From positions 1 to 59,935 of the forward strand of contig DDTM01000063.1 of assembly GCA_002344075.1 (NCBI GenBank): a stretch of 59,935 nucleotides of DNA, read 5' to 3'. Made by a program: the position numbers and the translations under genes. The DNA comes from Bacteroidetes bacterium UBA2364. GTDB lineage: Bacteria > Bacteroidota > Rhodothermia > Rhodothermales > UBA2364. Below, piece by piece: positions 1-8,934 of the stretch (its first letter is position 1; every line of letters starts with the position of its first letter). The notes below the pieces were generated by a model. That model saw only the letters and a list, made by a program, of their open reading frames with translations, made no database searches and was not told where the DNA came from.

Positions 1-7
1 CACGCAT

Positions 8-42
8 AATAACGCCCTCGCAATAATTACAAGGGCGTTATT
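8..42. terminator. Perfect 11-bp hairpin downstream of serC
   Basis: Positions 8-18 and 32-42 form a perfect 11-bp inverted repeat with a 13-nt loop, directly after the serC stop codon on the minus strand. There is no clear T-tract on the minus strand after the stem, so it may be a stem-only terminator, a 3'-end stabiliser, or serve a converging gene left of the window. Confidence 0.5.
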
Positions 43-63
43 GAAGCGACTTTCTTCGGTTTT

Positions 64-1143
64 TCACCCATTGGTGCGTTCAAATTCGCGCATAAAGTCC
101 ACCAAGGTCGTCACCGCTTCTGAGGGGCAAGCATTGTAGATACTGGCACGAATACCACCAACGGAACGGTGGCCCTTAAGATCGGTCATGCCATTGGCTT
201 TGGCTCCCGATACAAATTTGGCTTCCAAGCCCTCGTCTGCCAAGCGGAAAGTCACGTTCATTCTGCTACGGCTATCTGGACGTGCGGTAGGGCGGTAAAA
301 ATCGGTGGCACCCAGTGCTGCATATAATTGATCTGCCTTGGCTATATTTTCTTGTTCCATTGCTGCCAATCCACCTTTTTCTTCCAACCACTTCAACACT
401 TTTTCAATAACATACACTGCAAAAACAGGCGGGGTATTATAGAGGTCTCCTACATGTGTTCCATAGTCCAACATCGTCGGAATGCCGGAGTTTTTGGTTT
501 GAAGAAAATCTTCTCGGATCAAAACCGCCGTTGCCCCTGCCGGACCAATGTTTTTTTGTGCTCCTGCATAGATTAGTGCATGAGAAGCCATGTTTATGGG
601 CCTGCTCAGGAAATTGGATGATGCATCACAAATCAATGGAAGCCCTTTTACATCTGGCGTAAAATGAAATTCCGTACCAAAAATGGTGTTATTGGAGGTA
701 TAATGTACATACCGTGCGTCTTCATCATACGACCATTCTGCTTGTGCCGGAATATAATTAAAGTTTTGGTCGTCGCTGGAAGCATACACATGCACGTTCC
801 CAATGCTCTTTGCCTCCTTCATCGCTTTTTTGGCCCAAGCACCCGTCACCAAATATCCGGCTGTCTCGTCCGCCCGCAGGAAGTTCATCGGAACCTGTAA
901 AAACTGCATAGAAGCGCCTCCTTGTAGGAACATAATGTGCCATTCTTCACCAATGCCCAAAAGCCGCCTCATCCGCTCCATTGCTGAGGCGTTAATGGCC
1001 TTATAAGCTGCTGAACGATGGCTGATTTCCATCACCGAAGCACCAGTATCGCCTAAAACGGGTAATTCTTCTTTCACTTCCAGCATCACGCTCTCCGGCA
1101 AAACACCCGGACCAGCAGAGAAATTGAATAAACGTTTGCTCAT
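64..1143 (-). CDS. serC: Phosphoserine aminotransferase
   Basis: Cytosolic class V PLP-dependent aminotransferase. It converts 3-phosphohydroxypyruvate and glutamate to 3-phosphoserine, and in the DXP-dependent vitamin B6 route it makes 4-phosphohydroxy-L-threonine. The 359-residue length is typical. The N-terminus has the family signature FNFSAGPGVLP, and the PLP-binding lysine lies in AGAQKNIGPAG near residue 197. The C-terminal VGGIRASIYNA block contains the phosphate-binding arginine region. It lies 45 bp downstream of a DUF1015 gene on the same strand, a recurring pairing that suggests one operon. PdxA, the next enzyme of the B6 route, is encoded about 9 kb away on the same strand. Confidence 0.95.
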   Translation of the reverse strand: MSKRLFNFSAGPGVLPESVMLEVKEELPVLGDTGASVMEISHRSAAYKAINASAMERMRRLLGIGEEWHIMFLQGGASMQFLQVPMNFLRADETAGYLVTGAWAKKAMKEAKSIGNVHVYASSDDQNFNYIPAQAEWSYDEDARYVHYTSNNTIFGTEFHFTPDVKGLPLICDASSNFLSRPINMASHALIYAGAQKNIGPAGATAVLIREDFLQTKNSGIPTMLDYGTHVGDLYNTPPVFAVYVIEKVLKWLEEKGGLAAMEQENIAKADQLYAALGATDFYRPTARPDSRSRMNVTFRLADEGLEAKFVSGAKANGMTDLKGHRSVGGIRASIYNACPSEAVTTLVDFMREFERTNG

Positions 1144-1188
1144 TTACTTTTTCGTCTAAGCTTATACAAATAATAGGCTTGCGCCCAT

Positions 1189-2388
1189 TTAGAATTCATG
1201 TACCAATAACCCACTCCGAAGTTTAGGTTCGAACCATGTGGACTTCGGCGGCATTAATAGCCCTGCATCGGAAACTGCGAGCAACTCTTCAATCTGGGTA
1301 GGATACATAGAAAAAGCCACCTGGGCGGTTCCTTCCGATACCAATTTCTCTAATTCCCCAGTACCACGAATACCGCCAACAAAATTGATATTCTTATCGG
1401 TTCTTGCATCTCGAATGCCCAGTAACGGCGCCAAGACATATTCACCGAGCAAAGCCACGTCTAAGGTGTCGGCAATGGTTCCTCCTTTTGTCTCTGGCAA
1501 CGTGATTCCGTACCACTTCCCATTGATTAACATAGAAACATCCCCTTTCCTTTCTGGAGTTGGCACCGCATTTTCACGGAGGTCAAAGGGTTGAAGGGCC
1601 GCAAGAAAATCCGTGACCATCATCGGAATTTTGTAAACAATGCGGTTATACGGCAAAATGGCCATCTGATTCATGGGAAATAGCACCGCAGGAAAGTAGT
1701 TGGCCTCGGCATCTGGCAAGGGATTAAGAGCTTCAACGGCACGGCTTGCTGCTTTGCACCGATGATGGCCATCGGCCACATAAAGGAAGGGGATTTCGCG
1801 GAAGCGTGCCACCAACCCGTCGGGGTTTTCTACTTTCCAAACCGTATGTGCAATACCATCAGGAGCAACAAAGTCGTATATCGGCTCTAAACGCTGCGTC
1901 TCATCCATCATTTTCCCCACCACCTCATCGGTACGGAAAGTCAACATTACAGGTTCGGCATGAGCCGATTGTGTCAGGATATGGCGTGTCCGATCATCTT
2001 CTTTATCGGGCCTGGTCAATTCATGACGTAAAATCGTGCCCTTGTCGTAATCCGAAACAGCTACACATCCGAATATACCCGTCTGAGAACGGCCATTCAT
2101 GACCAAGCGATATAAATAAAGAGAAGGCTCGGCCTCTTGCAAGGTGTTTAATCCTGATTTCCAGGCCGCAAGTTTTGCTGCACCTGTTTCATATACGATA
2201 TCTGCATGTTCATCGATTTCTTCAGAAAAGTTTATTTCTGGACGAACAATGTGCAGAAAACTCAGGGGATTACCCGATGCCAAGGCGCGTGCTTCAGCGG
2301 TATTGATGACATCATAAGGCACACATGCGACTTGTGCTGCGACTTGGGGCACAGGTCGGAAAGCACGGAATGGGTGTAGAATAGCCAT
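1189..2388 (-). CDS. DUF1015 family protein
   Basis: A 399-residue soluble protein of the DUF1015 family. The recognisable blocks are the N-terminal HPFRAFRPVP and ACVPYDVINTAEAR, the central YVADGHHRCKAA motif and the late GLLMPPKSTWFEPKLRSGL. The ADGHHR motif resembles the nucleotide/substrate loop of the ParB/sulfiredoxin-like fold. That fold includes free serine kinases, so a kinase role in serine metabolism is possible, but this is inference from the motif and from the adjacent serC. The family is commonly found beside serA or serC. No signal peptide or membrane segment is visible. The gene starts the serC operon. Confidence 0.85.
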   Translation of the reverse strand: MAILHPFRAFRPVPQVAAQVACVPYDVINTAEARALASGNPLSFLHIVRPEINFSEEIDEHADIVYETGAAKLAAWKSGLNTLQEAEPSLYLYRLVMNGRSQTGIFGCVAVSDYDKGTILRHELTRPDKEDDRTRHILTQSAHAEPVMLTFRTDEVVGKMMDETQRLEPIYDFVAPDGIAHTVWKVENPDGLVARFREIPFLYVADGHHRCKAASRAVEALNPLPDAEANYFPAVLFPMNQMAILPYNRIVYKIPMMVTDFLAALQPFDLRENAVPTPERKGDVSMLINGKWYGITLPETKGGTIADTLDVALLGEYVLAPLLGIRDARTDKNINFVGGIRGTGELEKLVSEGTAQVAFSMYPTQIEELLAVSDAGLLMPPKSTWFEPKLRSGLLVHEF

Positions 2389-2603
2389 AAATAAGGAGTT
2401 AATTAAAATACTAAACTACTTTCCAAAAGGTTGGCTGAGTTGCCAAATCTGCACGAAGAAAACGTTTTTCAAAGCCCTTTCGGCTCCAGAACACTGGTAC
2501 TTGCGCTTTCATGATTCTTAGTTGACGCTTCCAATGTGCAAATAAAACAATGACAGAAGAATATCCCAGTGTTTCGGTTACTAAATCCGTTCCACGAAGT
2601 CCT

Positions 2604-5600
2604 TTATACTTCAGAAGGACTGATACCAAAATGGCTTTTAAAAGCCTTCGAAAATCCTGCTAGGCTTTGGTACCCAACCGCAAACGTCACCTGCGTTACC
2701 GGAACATTCGCTTTCAATAACTTCATTGCATGTTCCATTCGTAAGCGGTTGATGTATTGCTTAGGAGAGGCATTCGCCGCTTCTTTTAATTTACGGAACA
2801 ATAAACTTCGGCTCATTCCCATCTTATGTGCCAAAATGTTGATATCTAAATTCGCTTCATCTAAATGCGCTACCACAAATCCATCAAACGTGTAAAGGAA
2901 TGTTTCTCTGTCATCTTTTACGGGTAGCGTCATTTTTGGTGTATTTTCTGGAATTAGCATTTTGATATGGGTCTTCTGAGCAATTTCTCGCTTCAATTGT
3001 AACAAGTTTTGAACTTGAAGACCCACCGTTTCTAAGGAGAAAGGCTTGGTGATGTAGGCATCTGCGCCAAAATCAAGGCTGTCATGGAAGGCTTGGGCAT
3101 CCGCTTTTGCTGTAATCACAATTACAGGGATCGCCCTAAAATCTTTTATTTTCCGAAATTGTCGCATAAATGTCCAGCCATCCATTTCGGGCATCATAAT
3201 GTCGGTTATAACTAAATCAGGTAAACTTTCTTTTGCTTTTACGAGAGCTTCTTTTCCGTTTATTGCAATCGAAACCTGATAGTTTTCCGACAAGTACCTT
3301 ATAAGTAATTGGGCAATTTCCACATTATCCTCTACTAGCAAAATCTTGGGTTTTGTTTTGCCCGTTGGTTTATAATCTCTTGGTTTTTCTAGCTCTTGGG
3401 TAAGCAGAACATTTTTAGCCCGTTTAGGTTCTGGCAAAGAATCTGGCAATGCTTGAACATAAGGTAATATTAGGGTAAATGTAGAGCCTACTCCAAGTTC
3501 ACTCTGCACGGTTAAATCTCCATCCAGACTTTTAGCCAATTCTTTGGACAGAGACAAGCCAATACCCGTGCCCGTTGAATCTGCATGTTCGGGAGAACGG
3601 TAATACCATGTGAAAATCTGGTCTAATAACTTCGGATCAATCCCTGTTCCTTGGTCCGAGACGGATAAATATATTTTCTTTTCTTTGGGTTCAGAATGAA
3701 ACCGAATGATCGTGCATGAACCTTTAGGACTATACTTAATAGCATTTGAAATTAAATTTGATAAAATAGTATATACCTTTTCAATATCTGTTATGACTTG
3801 GAATTCTTCATTGGGTATTTCCGTACGAATTTCGACACCTGTAATTGTATCTATTTTGCCATAATTAATCTCAAGCCACTCCTTTAATACACTTACAATA
3901 GAAACAGTTTTCAGGCTTAAAGGTATCACCCCTGCTTCTAAACGAGCAATTTGTAACAATTGATTTACCAAATCCAAAATCCTTTTCCCATTCTCTAATG
4001 CGATATCAACCATCCATTTATCCGAGTCAGTCAGTCGGGCGCTATATTTTTTTTGCAATAATCGAATCGGCTCGATCATAATTGTTAATGGTGTCCGAAT
4101 TTCATGAGCCAAATTGACAAATAAACGAGACTTGACTTCATCTAATGATTTAAGTTTATTTGTCTGCTCCACAATTTTTTGGGTCTGTTCTTGAAGCTGC
4201 AGGTGTTGTTCTTGCAAGGTTTCTTGTTGATGTTGTATAGCAATTGTACGCTCATGAACTATCTTTTCTAAATATTTAGCTCGATTTGTCAAAAAATTAA
4301 CTCGGCTTTTAATTCCTGCATATATTATTCCGATGGTTAATAAGAACAATAACAATTTAAACCATAAAGTCTCATACCAATAAGAGGTTATATAAAATGA
4401 ATAAGAAGTTGTATTTCCCCATTTACCACCAATCCCTGCCTGTATTTGCAGGGTATAATACCCATAGTCTAAATTAGTGTAATTAACCATTCGGAGGCTT
4501 GTAGCAGGCCTCCAATTTTCATCATACCCTACCAGTTTAACCCGAAATAACGTATTTTCAGGGAATTCAAAAGAGAGTGCTCCATATTTGAACACAATAT
4601 CGCGAACATATTGAGGATATGTTATATTGTTTTGTAATGGAAGCGTTTCCCCAACATGCTCCACCTCCGATAAATAATTTTTCACACCCGAAAGCATCCG
4701 ATCCGGTATTTTATTTGGATCAATAACAGCTATTCCTTTCATAGTTGGAAACCAAATTGTCCCATCTTTCATTTTCTGGCCTGCATCCTGCTTTCCTCCA
4801 TTTCCTTCCCGATTATTTAAACCATGTGCTTCGGTTAATGCGAGCGAAGGAACCCATGAAGTTCTACCAGCGATATAATCATAAACATCTTTTTTAAAAA
4901 CCCAGAAAATTCCATAATTGGTATTCATCCAATAACGCCCATGTCCATCATCTATAATACGATGAATTCCATTTTGAAAAAGTCCTTCCTCTTTTCCAAT
5001 TCTAACTTGCTTAACCAACTTACCATTTATATCTAGTTTAATATGACAGATACCATTGCTTTCCGTGCCTAATAAAAGAGAAGTAGCAGTATCTGGAATA
5101 ATTTCTCTTATTCCACTACCACATGCCTCTTCTGGTAAAATAAATTGTATAATTTTCCCTTTTGAATATCGGAACAAGCCTTGTGACTTTGTCCCAAACC
5201 ACACTTCTCCATTTCGACCATCTTGTATTCTATAGACACCCCAAATGGTTTTTCCCGATACATCGCTTACTTTTTCCCACCCTTTCGATAAATTGTTTGA
5301 ACGATACAAAATATTGGGGTATGCGACCCAAAAATTCCCTAATTTATCGCTAAAAACAGAATTTAGTGCTTCCATATTATTGGGGACATCCACGCAAAGT
5401 CGGTTTTGTAAATTCGCTGGATGAATTTGACAAATCTTACCAGAACCTGCCCAAACGTTCCCTTTATTATCTTCTGTCACTACGGTTAATACATGTCCAT
5501 CTATCGTTTTCGGAATAAATTTTTCCCTATCAAACTGATACCCTATTGATGTCAAATCTCCAGCATATATCTCACCCTTTTCCGTCTCATGAATCCAATA

Positions 5601-6677
5601 AATTGCATCATTTATTATACCTTCTGCATGTCCAATCATATGGACATATTTTTTATAATATTGAACCAATCCTTTAGCAGTACTTACCCATATCATGCCT
5701 CTTTTATCCACAATAGCATCAGATATTGTAGTGTTGAATTCATCAAATAATTGCCCATTAAGTAAGATACTTTGTTCTGTAAATTCCAAACGACCTAAAG
5801 AAGTTAAGGAGTATTTTGCTCTTTTTGGAGAATGAGACTTGACTTCTTCGCCCCTTCTAATCAATTTATCTTTTTCCTTTTTATAAAACATTCCAGATTT
5901 TATAAATGTTAAAGAGAATGGATATTGACCTTCGGAACTCGGGAAAACTACCCCATCTAAGATAGAGACTCTAGAGACTTCACCTTTTGAGTACATCCAC
6001 ATTCTCCATGTATTATCCATTACATAAGTTACACTTTCCTCTTGAGAGTACAAATAAGAGTAAATGACATTAGGTTTAATTATTTCAAAATTTATCTCTT
6101 CTATCTTATTTTTATTATTAAAGTAATGATACAATTTTCTTTCCGTATTTAATAATATTCCTTCTTTAGTTATACGACCTAATAATGGATTTAAATTTTT
6201 TTCTGTAAAGATTATTTTTCGATTCTTAACTATATGAAAATTTCCATTTTCAATTAAGTATAAAAGATTATTTGCACGGTCTCCCCATATTTGATCTACC
6301 CGTTTAAAAGGCAAATCACCTTGCGTAAAGACTCCTCCATGATAGCGATACAGGTATTGATCGGAAGAGAGAAACCATACATCTTTACCCAATGGTTCAA
6401 CTTTTTGAAAAGAATTACTTTTAAATATAGAGACATTTTCTTTGCTAAAGACCTTAAATATCATCCCATCAAAACGAACCAATCCCTCAACTGTGCATAT
6501 CCATATAAAACCTTCATCATCTTCATCCAATTCATTTGCATGGTTTACAGGAAGGCCATGTACTGTACTCCAAACTCTTTTTTGAAAGTTTTTGACATAC
6601 ATTCCTTGTGTCTGGGCCATCAAAGATCCATGAAAAAAAATAATATGTAATATCACAAAAAGGTAAATTTTTTTCAT
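2604..6677 (-). CDS. Hybrid two-component sensor/regulator (HTCS), propeller-HK-RR-AraC
   Basis: A single-chain two-component system of the Bacteroidota HTCS type, 1357 residues. A signal peptide/anchor (residues 1-21, ending MAQ) precedes a periplasmic region of two-component-propeller repeats (about 25-640) and a Y_Y_Y domain (about 690-760). A membrane helix (about 768-787) and a Gln-rich coiled coil follow. The HisKA domain has its phospho-acceptor histidine in LAHEIRTPL (about 857), then an HATPase domain with GTGIDPK and GTGIGLSLS. The receiver domain has its phospho-Asp in VITDIMMPEMDG (about 1159), and an AraC helix-turn-helix closes the chain. HTCS proteins usually control polysaccharide-utilisation loci, but no SusCD or glycosidase cluster adjoins it, so its signal and targets are unknown. 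Confidence 0.95.
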   Translation of the reverse strand: MKKIYLFVILHIIFFHGSLMAQTQGMYVKNFQKRVWSTVHGLPVNHANELDEDDEGFIWICTVEGLVRFDGMIFKVFSKENVSIFKSNSFQKVEPLGKDVWFLSSDQYLYRYHGGVFTQGDLPFKRVDQIWGDRANNLLYLIENGNFHIVKNRKIIFTEKNLNPLLGRITKEGILLNTERKLYHYFNNKNKIEEINFEIIKPNVIYSYLYSQEESVTYVMDNTWRMWMYSKGEVSRVSILDGVVFPSSEGQYPFSLTFIKSGMFYKKEKDKLIRRGEEVKSHSPKRAKYSLTSLGRLEFTEQSILLNGQLFDEFNTTISDAIVDKRGMIWVSTAKGLVQYYKKYVHMIGHAEGIINDAIYWIHETEKGEIYAGDLTSIGYQFDREKFIPKTIDGHVLTVVTEDNKGNVWAGSGKICQIHPANLQNRLCVDVPNNMEALNSVFSDKLGNFWVAYPNILYRSNNLSKGWEKVSDVSGKTIWGVYRIQDGRNGEVWFGTKSQGLFRYSKGKIIQFILPEEACGSGIREIIPDTATSLLLGTESNGICHIKLDINGKLVKQVRIGKEEGLFQNGIHRIIDDGHGRYWMNTNYGIFWVFKKDVYDYIAGRTSWVPSLALTEAHGLNNREGNGGKQDAGQKMKDGTIWFPTMKGIAVIDPNKIPDRMLSGVKNYLSEVEHVGETLPLQNNITYPQYVRDIVFKYGALSFEFPENTLFRVKLVGYDENWRPATSLRMVNYTNLDYGYYTLQIQAGIGGKWGNTTSYSFYITSYWYETLWFKLLLFLLTIGIIYAGIKSRVNFLTNRAKYLEKIVHERTIAIQHQQETLQEQHLQLQEQTQKIVEQTNKLKSLDEVKSRLFVNLAHEIRTPLTIMIEPIRLLQKKYSARLTDSDKWMVDIALENGKRILDLVNQLLQIARLEAGVIPLSLKTVSIVSVLKEWLEINYGKIDTITGVEIRTEIPNEEFQVITDIEKVYTILSNLISNAIKYSPKGSCTIIRFHSEPKEKKIYLSVSDQGTGIDPKLLDQIFTWYYRSPEHADSTGTGIGLSLSKELAKSLDGDLTVQSELGVGSTFTLILPYVQALPDSLPEPKRAKNVLLTQELEKPRDYKPTGKTKPKILLVEDNVEIAQLLIRYLSENYQVSIAINGKEALVKAKESLPDLVITDIMMPEMDGWTFMRQFRKIKDFRAIPVIVITAKADAQAFHDSLDFGADAYITKPFSLETVGLQVQNLLQLKREIAQKTHIKMLIPENTPKMTLPVKDDRETFLYTFDGFVVAHLDEANLDINILAHKMGMSRSLLFRKLKEAANASPKQYINRLRMEHAMKLLKANVPVTQVTFAVGYQSLAGFSKAFKSHFGISPSEV

Positions 6678-7093
6678 TGTTTAACTTATCTATTTCAATA
6701 AAGAGAATAATATCTTGAACATATTTAATCAAAATCAAGAACAAAATTTCACATGATTTATTCCATAAAACGAGCCTGAACTTATCTCCAAAATAAATAA
6801 GCAAAGTGTTTATAGTCGGTGCTGAATCTATTTGATGAGGCCCCTTGCTTAATTCGCCGCAACCTTTTCATCTTGCGCACCCAAGAGGTATCAGTCAGAA
6901 GGTAAACGCACGTACACGATTTGGATTACGGCTTTGGGGAAGGTCAAACTTTACCCACATATGGATCGTCAAGGTTAGACCGTAGCATCGTGATGACAAA
7001 TGTACATAATTTGCACGAAGATCTGTTTAGGGCAATATAGATCAGTCGCATTTTTTTTTGCGGATATGGATCTCCTTGTGATGCTATGGCCGA
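6678..7093. other. Intergenic region, no gene recognised
   Basis: About 416 bp between the hybrid regulator start and the 3' end of the small membrane protein gene. The first ~120 bp are AT-rich and probably hold the regulator promoter. The rest (about 6800-7080) is less AT-rich and reads as short broken frames on both strands. It could be a decayed gene, but I recognise no family. A weak hairpin with a T-run lies near 7050-7066. Confidence 0.5.
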
Positions 7094-7315
7094 TCAATCA
7101 ATTTCCTTCCATTTTGCATCTTCAATGCCTTGAAAGGTTTTATCGGTTTGGCTTTTCTTCGTCTGTATAATGGTTTCACCGGAGGCATCAGGAGGCCGAT
7201 AGAAAAACGGGGGTTGACTGGGCTGAGTTGGAGGTAAAAAAACCACCTTAATTAAGTTTCGGACAGTGCGGTAAATAAGCCACAAGATAAAGGAGAGTAA
7301 TAAATATTTAAACAT
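7094..7315 (-). CDS. Small membrane protein, DUF4834-like
   Basis: A 73-residue protein with one N-terminal hydrophobic helix (about residues 3-27), a proline-rich linker, and a polar tail ending GIEDAKWKEID. The layout of short N-terminal anchor, disordered middle and acidic C-terminal ED-x-W/F-x-E motif resembles the small DUF4834 proteins of Bacteroidota, though I place it there only by pattern. It starts 12 bp after the deoxynucleoside kinase stop codon and is the last gene of the folB-folK-kinase run. Its function is unknown. Confidence 0.65.
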   Translation of the reverse strand: MFKYLLLSFILWLIYRTVRNLIKVVFLPPTQPSQPPFFYRPPDASGETIIQTKKSQTDKTFQGIEDAKWKEID

Positions 7316-7327
7316 GGCCTTTGTGGA

Positions 7328-8011
7328 TCAGAACAGGGCAGGTGCAGCCTCGATATTCGGGTTAAAAAAGCGCGTTCCGGTGTGTTGTTCTAAAACAATT
7401 TGTCGAATGAGCTCCTGTAAATGTAGCGGGTATTTCACAAAATCCAAGCGTGCTGCGTTTATAATCAACAGTGGGCATTTACTAAAATGATAAAAATAAC
7501 GGTTATATGCTTCATTAAGTGTCGCTATATAATCCGGCTCAATGGCTTGCTCATAAGAGCGGCCCCGCAGTGCAATGTTGTATAACAGCCTTTCGTTGGT
7601 TGACTGCAAATAAACCACCAAATCGGGGGTCGCCACCGATTGCTCCATAATACCATAAAGAGACTCATACAGTTGCAGTTCATCCCCGTTTAGGTTCACA
7701 TGCGCAAAGATACGGTCTTTATCAAATATATAATCACTCACCACTACTTGTTGAAACAAGTCCCGGTTTTCTAAAGCTTTTTGTTGACGGAAACGGCTTG
7801 CCAGAAAATTAAGCTGCGTATGGAATCCCCACCGGCTCCGATCATCATAGAAGCGCTCCAAGAAGGGGTTTTCCTCAAATTCTTCCAGTACAAGCCTAGC
7901 ACCAAATTGTTTTGTAATGGCATTGGCAAGGGTGGTTTTGCCCACACCAATGACGCCTTCAATGGCGATATACCGGAGGTTTTCTGGAATTTGTGGGGGA
8001 ATCAGTTGCAT
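7328..8011 (-). CDS. Deoxynucleoside kinase (dAK/dCK/dGK family)
   Basis: Cytosolic deoxynucleoside salvage kinase that phosphorylates deoxyadenosine, deoxycytidine or deoxyguanosine using ATP; the exact substrate cannot be read from sequence. The 227 residues carry the P-loop GVIGVGKTTLA (about 20-30), the LEEFEENPFLERFYDD block that replaces the DRY-type substrate loop, and the arginine-rich lid near LRGRSYEQ. The start codon lies 1 nt after the folK stop codon. This fits a Bacteroidota pattern in which HPPK and a deoxynucleoside kinase are adjacent or fused in one polypeptide. Here they remain separate genes. Confidence 0.9.
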   Translation of the reverse strand: MQLIPPQIPENLRYIAIEGVIGVGKTTLANAITKQFGARLVLEEFEENPFLERFYDDRSRWGFHTQLNFLASRFRQQKALENRDLFQQVVVSDYIFDKDRIFAHVNLNGDELQLYESLYGIMEQSVATPDLVVYLQSTNERLLYNIALRGRSYEQAIEPDYIATLNEAYNRYFYHFSKCPLLIINAARLDFVKYPLHLQELIRQIVLEQHTGTRFFNPNIEAAPALF

Positions 8012-8012
8012 A

Positions 8013-8558
8013 TTAATAAGTTTTACCCGATGATATCAGGCGAATAGATATCATCTGTGGGACCGAGTCATCCGGACATTCTGTAAGAAGCTCTGTAACG
8101 GTTTTGCCAAAAGGTAAGGGAACCGGAACCATTGGTGCAAGGTCGTTTAATGGTTTTAAAACGAATCTCCGTCTGGCGATGTGTGGATGTGGGATAATGA
8201 GATGTGGAAGATTCATCTGTTTATCACCATATAAGAGAATATCCAAATCTAATGTGCGGGGCGCCCATTTTTTCGTGCGTACCCGTTGATTTCTCCTTTC
8301 TACTTCTTGACAAAAAAACAAGAGCGCTTCGGGAAGAAGACGGGTTTCCATCTCTACAACGGCATTTAAATAATGTGACTGTTGTTCACCATCTAAGGTA
8401 AGGGCGATGGTTTGATATACTGGAGAAGCAACAACCTTCCGAAAATTTGATGACACGCAAAAGGCATCTATGGCTTGTTTTAAATAACCCGCACGATCAC
8501 CCATATTGGAGCCAAGCCCGATATAGGTACGCATCCAAGCCGCTTTCTCGTCTCCCAT
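8013..8558 (-). CDS. folK: 2-amino-4-hydroxy-6-hydroxymethyldihydropteridine diphosphokinase (HPPK)
   Basis: Folate biosynthesis enzyme that transfers pyrophosphate from ATP to 6-hydroxymethyl-7,8-dihydropterin. The family hallmarks are YIGLGSNMGDR at the N-terminus, the VRTKKWAPRTLDLDILLYGD block (metal-binding DLDID-type aspartates) and LIIPHPHIARRRFVLKPLNDLAP. I chose the ATG at 8558 (181 residues): it sits 7 nt past the folB stop codon with a weak AAGAG upstream. A longer frame reaches 8612 but would overlap folB by 47 nt. The ATG at 8534, giving MRTYIGLG, is also plausible. Confidence 0.93.
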   Translation of the reverse strand: MGDEKAAWMRTYIGLGSNMGDRAGYLKQAIDAFCVSSNFRKVVASPVYQTIALTLDGEQQSHYLNAVVEMETRLLPEALLFFCQEVERRNQRVRTKKWAPRTLDLDILLYGDKQMNLPHLIIPHPHIARRRFVLKPLNDLAPMVPVPLPFGKTVTELLTECPDDSVPQMISIRLISSGKTY

Positions 8559-8565
8559 GTATCTC

Positions 8566-8934
8566 TTATCGTATAATCTCGAATACGGCTTCTGCTTTAT
8601 CACAAGTTCCACCTACAGGGGGATTCACTTTCCGAACGGTAACTTCAGCCGCTTCTACAATAGTAAATTTGTGCATGACCGCTTCCCCAATTAAAAAGGC
8701 CAACCGTTCGATCAGATAAAACTTGTTGGTTGTCACCAATTCCCGAATCACTTCATACACGGCCCCATAATCAACTGTGGCATCCAATTCATCGGTTTCT
8801 GCGGCTTTTTGAAAATCCAAGCGCATGATAACATCCACCTCGTACCGCCCGCCAATCCGATGCTCTTCTTGCATCACGCCATGATGGGCATAAAAAACGG
8901 CATTCATGAGCCGCACCGTTCCTTTACATGTCAT
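8566..8934 (-). CDS. folB: Dihydroneopterin aldolase
   Basis: Converts 7,8-dihydroneopterin to 6-hydroxymethyl-7,8-dihydropterin and glycolaldehyde, the step just before FolK, which the next gene encodes. At 122 residues the length matches the family. Visible motifs are FYAHHGVMQEEHRIGGRYEVDV (substrate glutamate and dimer strand), the ATVDYGAVYEVI helix, and VRKVNPPVGGTCDKAEA with the catalytic lysine region. Its first codons overlap the end of the upstream FG-GAP-like gene by 11 bp, so the two are translationally coupled. Confidence 0.93.
   Translation of the reverse strand: MTCKGTVRLMNAVFYAHHGVMQEEHRIGGRYEVDVIMRLDFQKAAETDELDATVDYGAVYEVIRELVTTNKFYLIERLAFLIGEAVMHKFTIVEAAEVTVRKVNPPVGGTCDKAEAVFEIIR

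Noticed and set aside
2411..2629. 72-codon minus-strand frame between DUF1015 and the hybrid regulator
   Set aside because: It overlaps the end of the regulator, has no family features or start context, and fits a chance frame.
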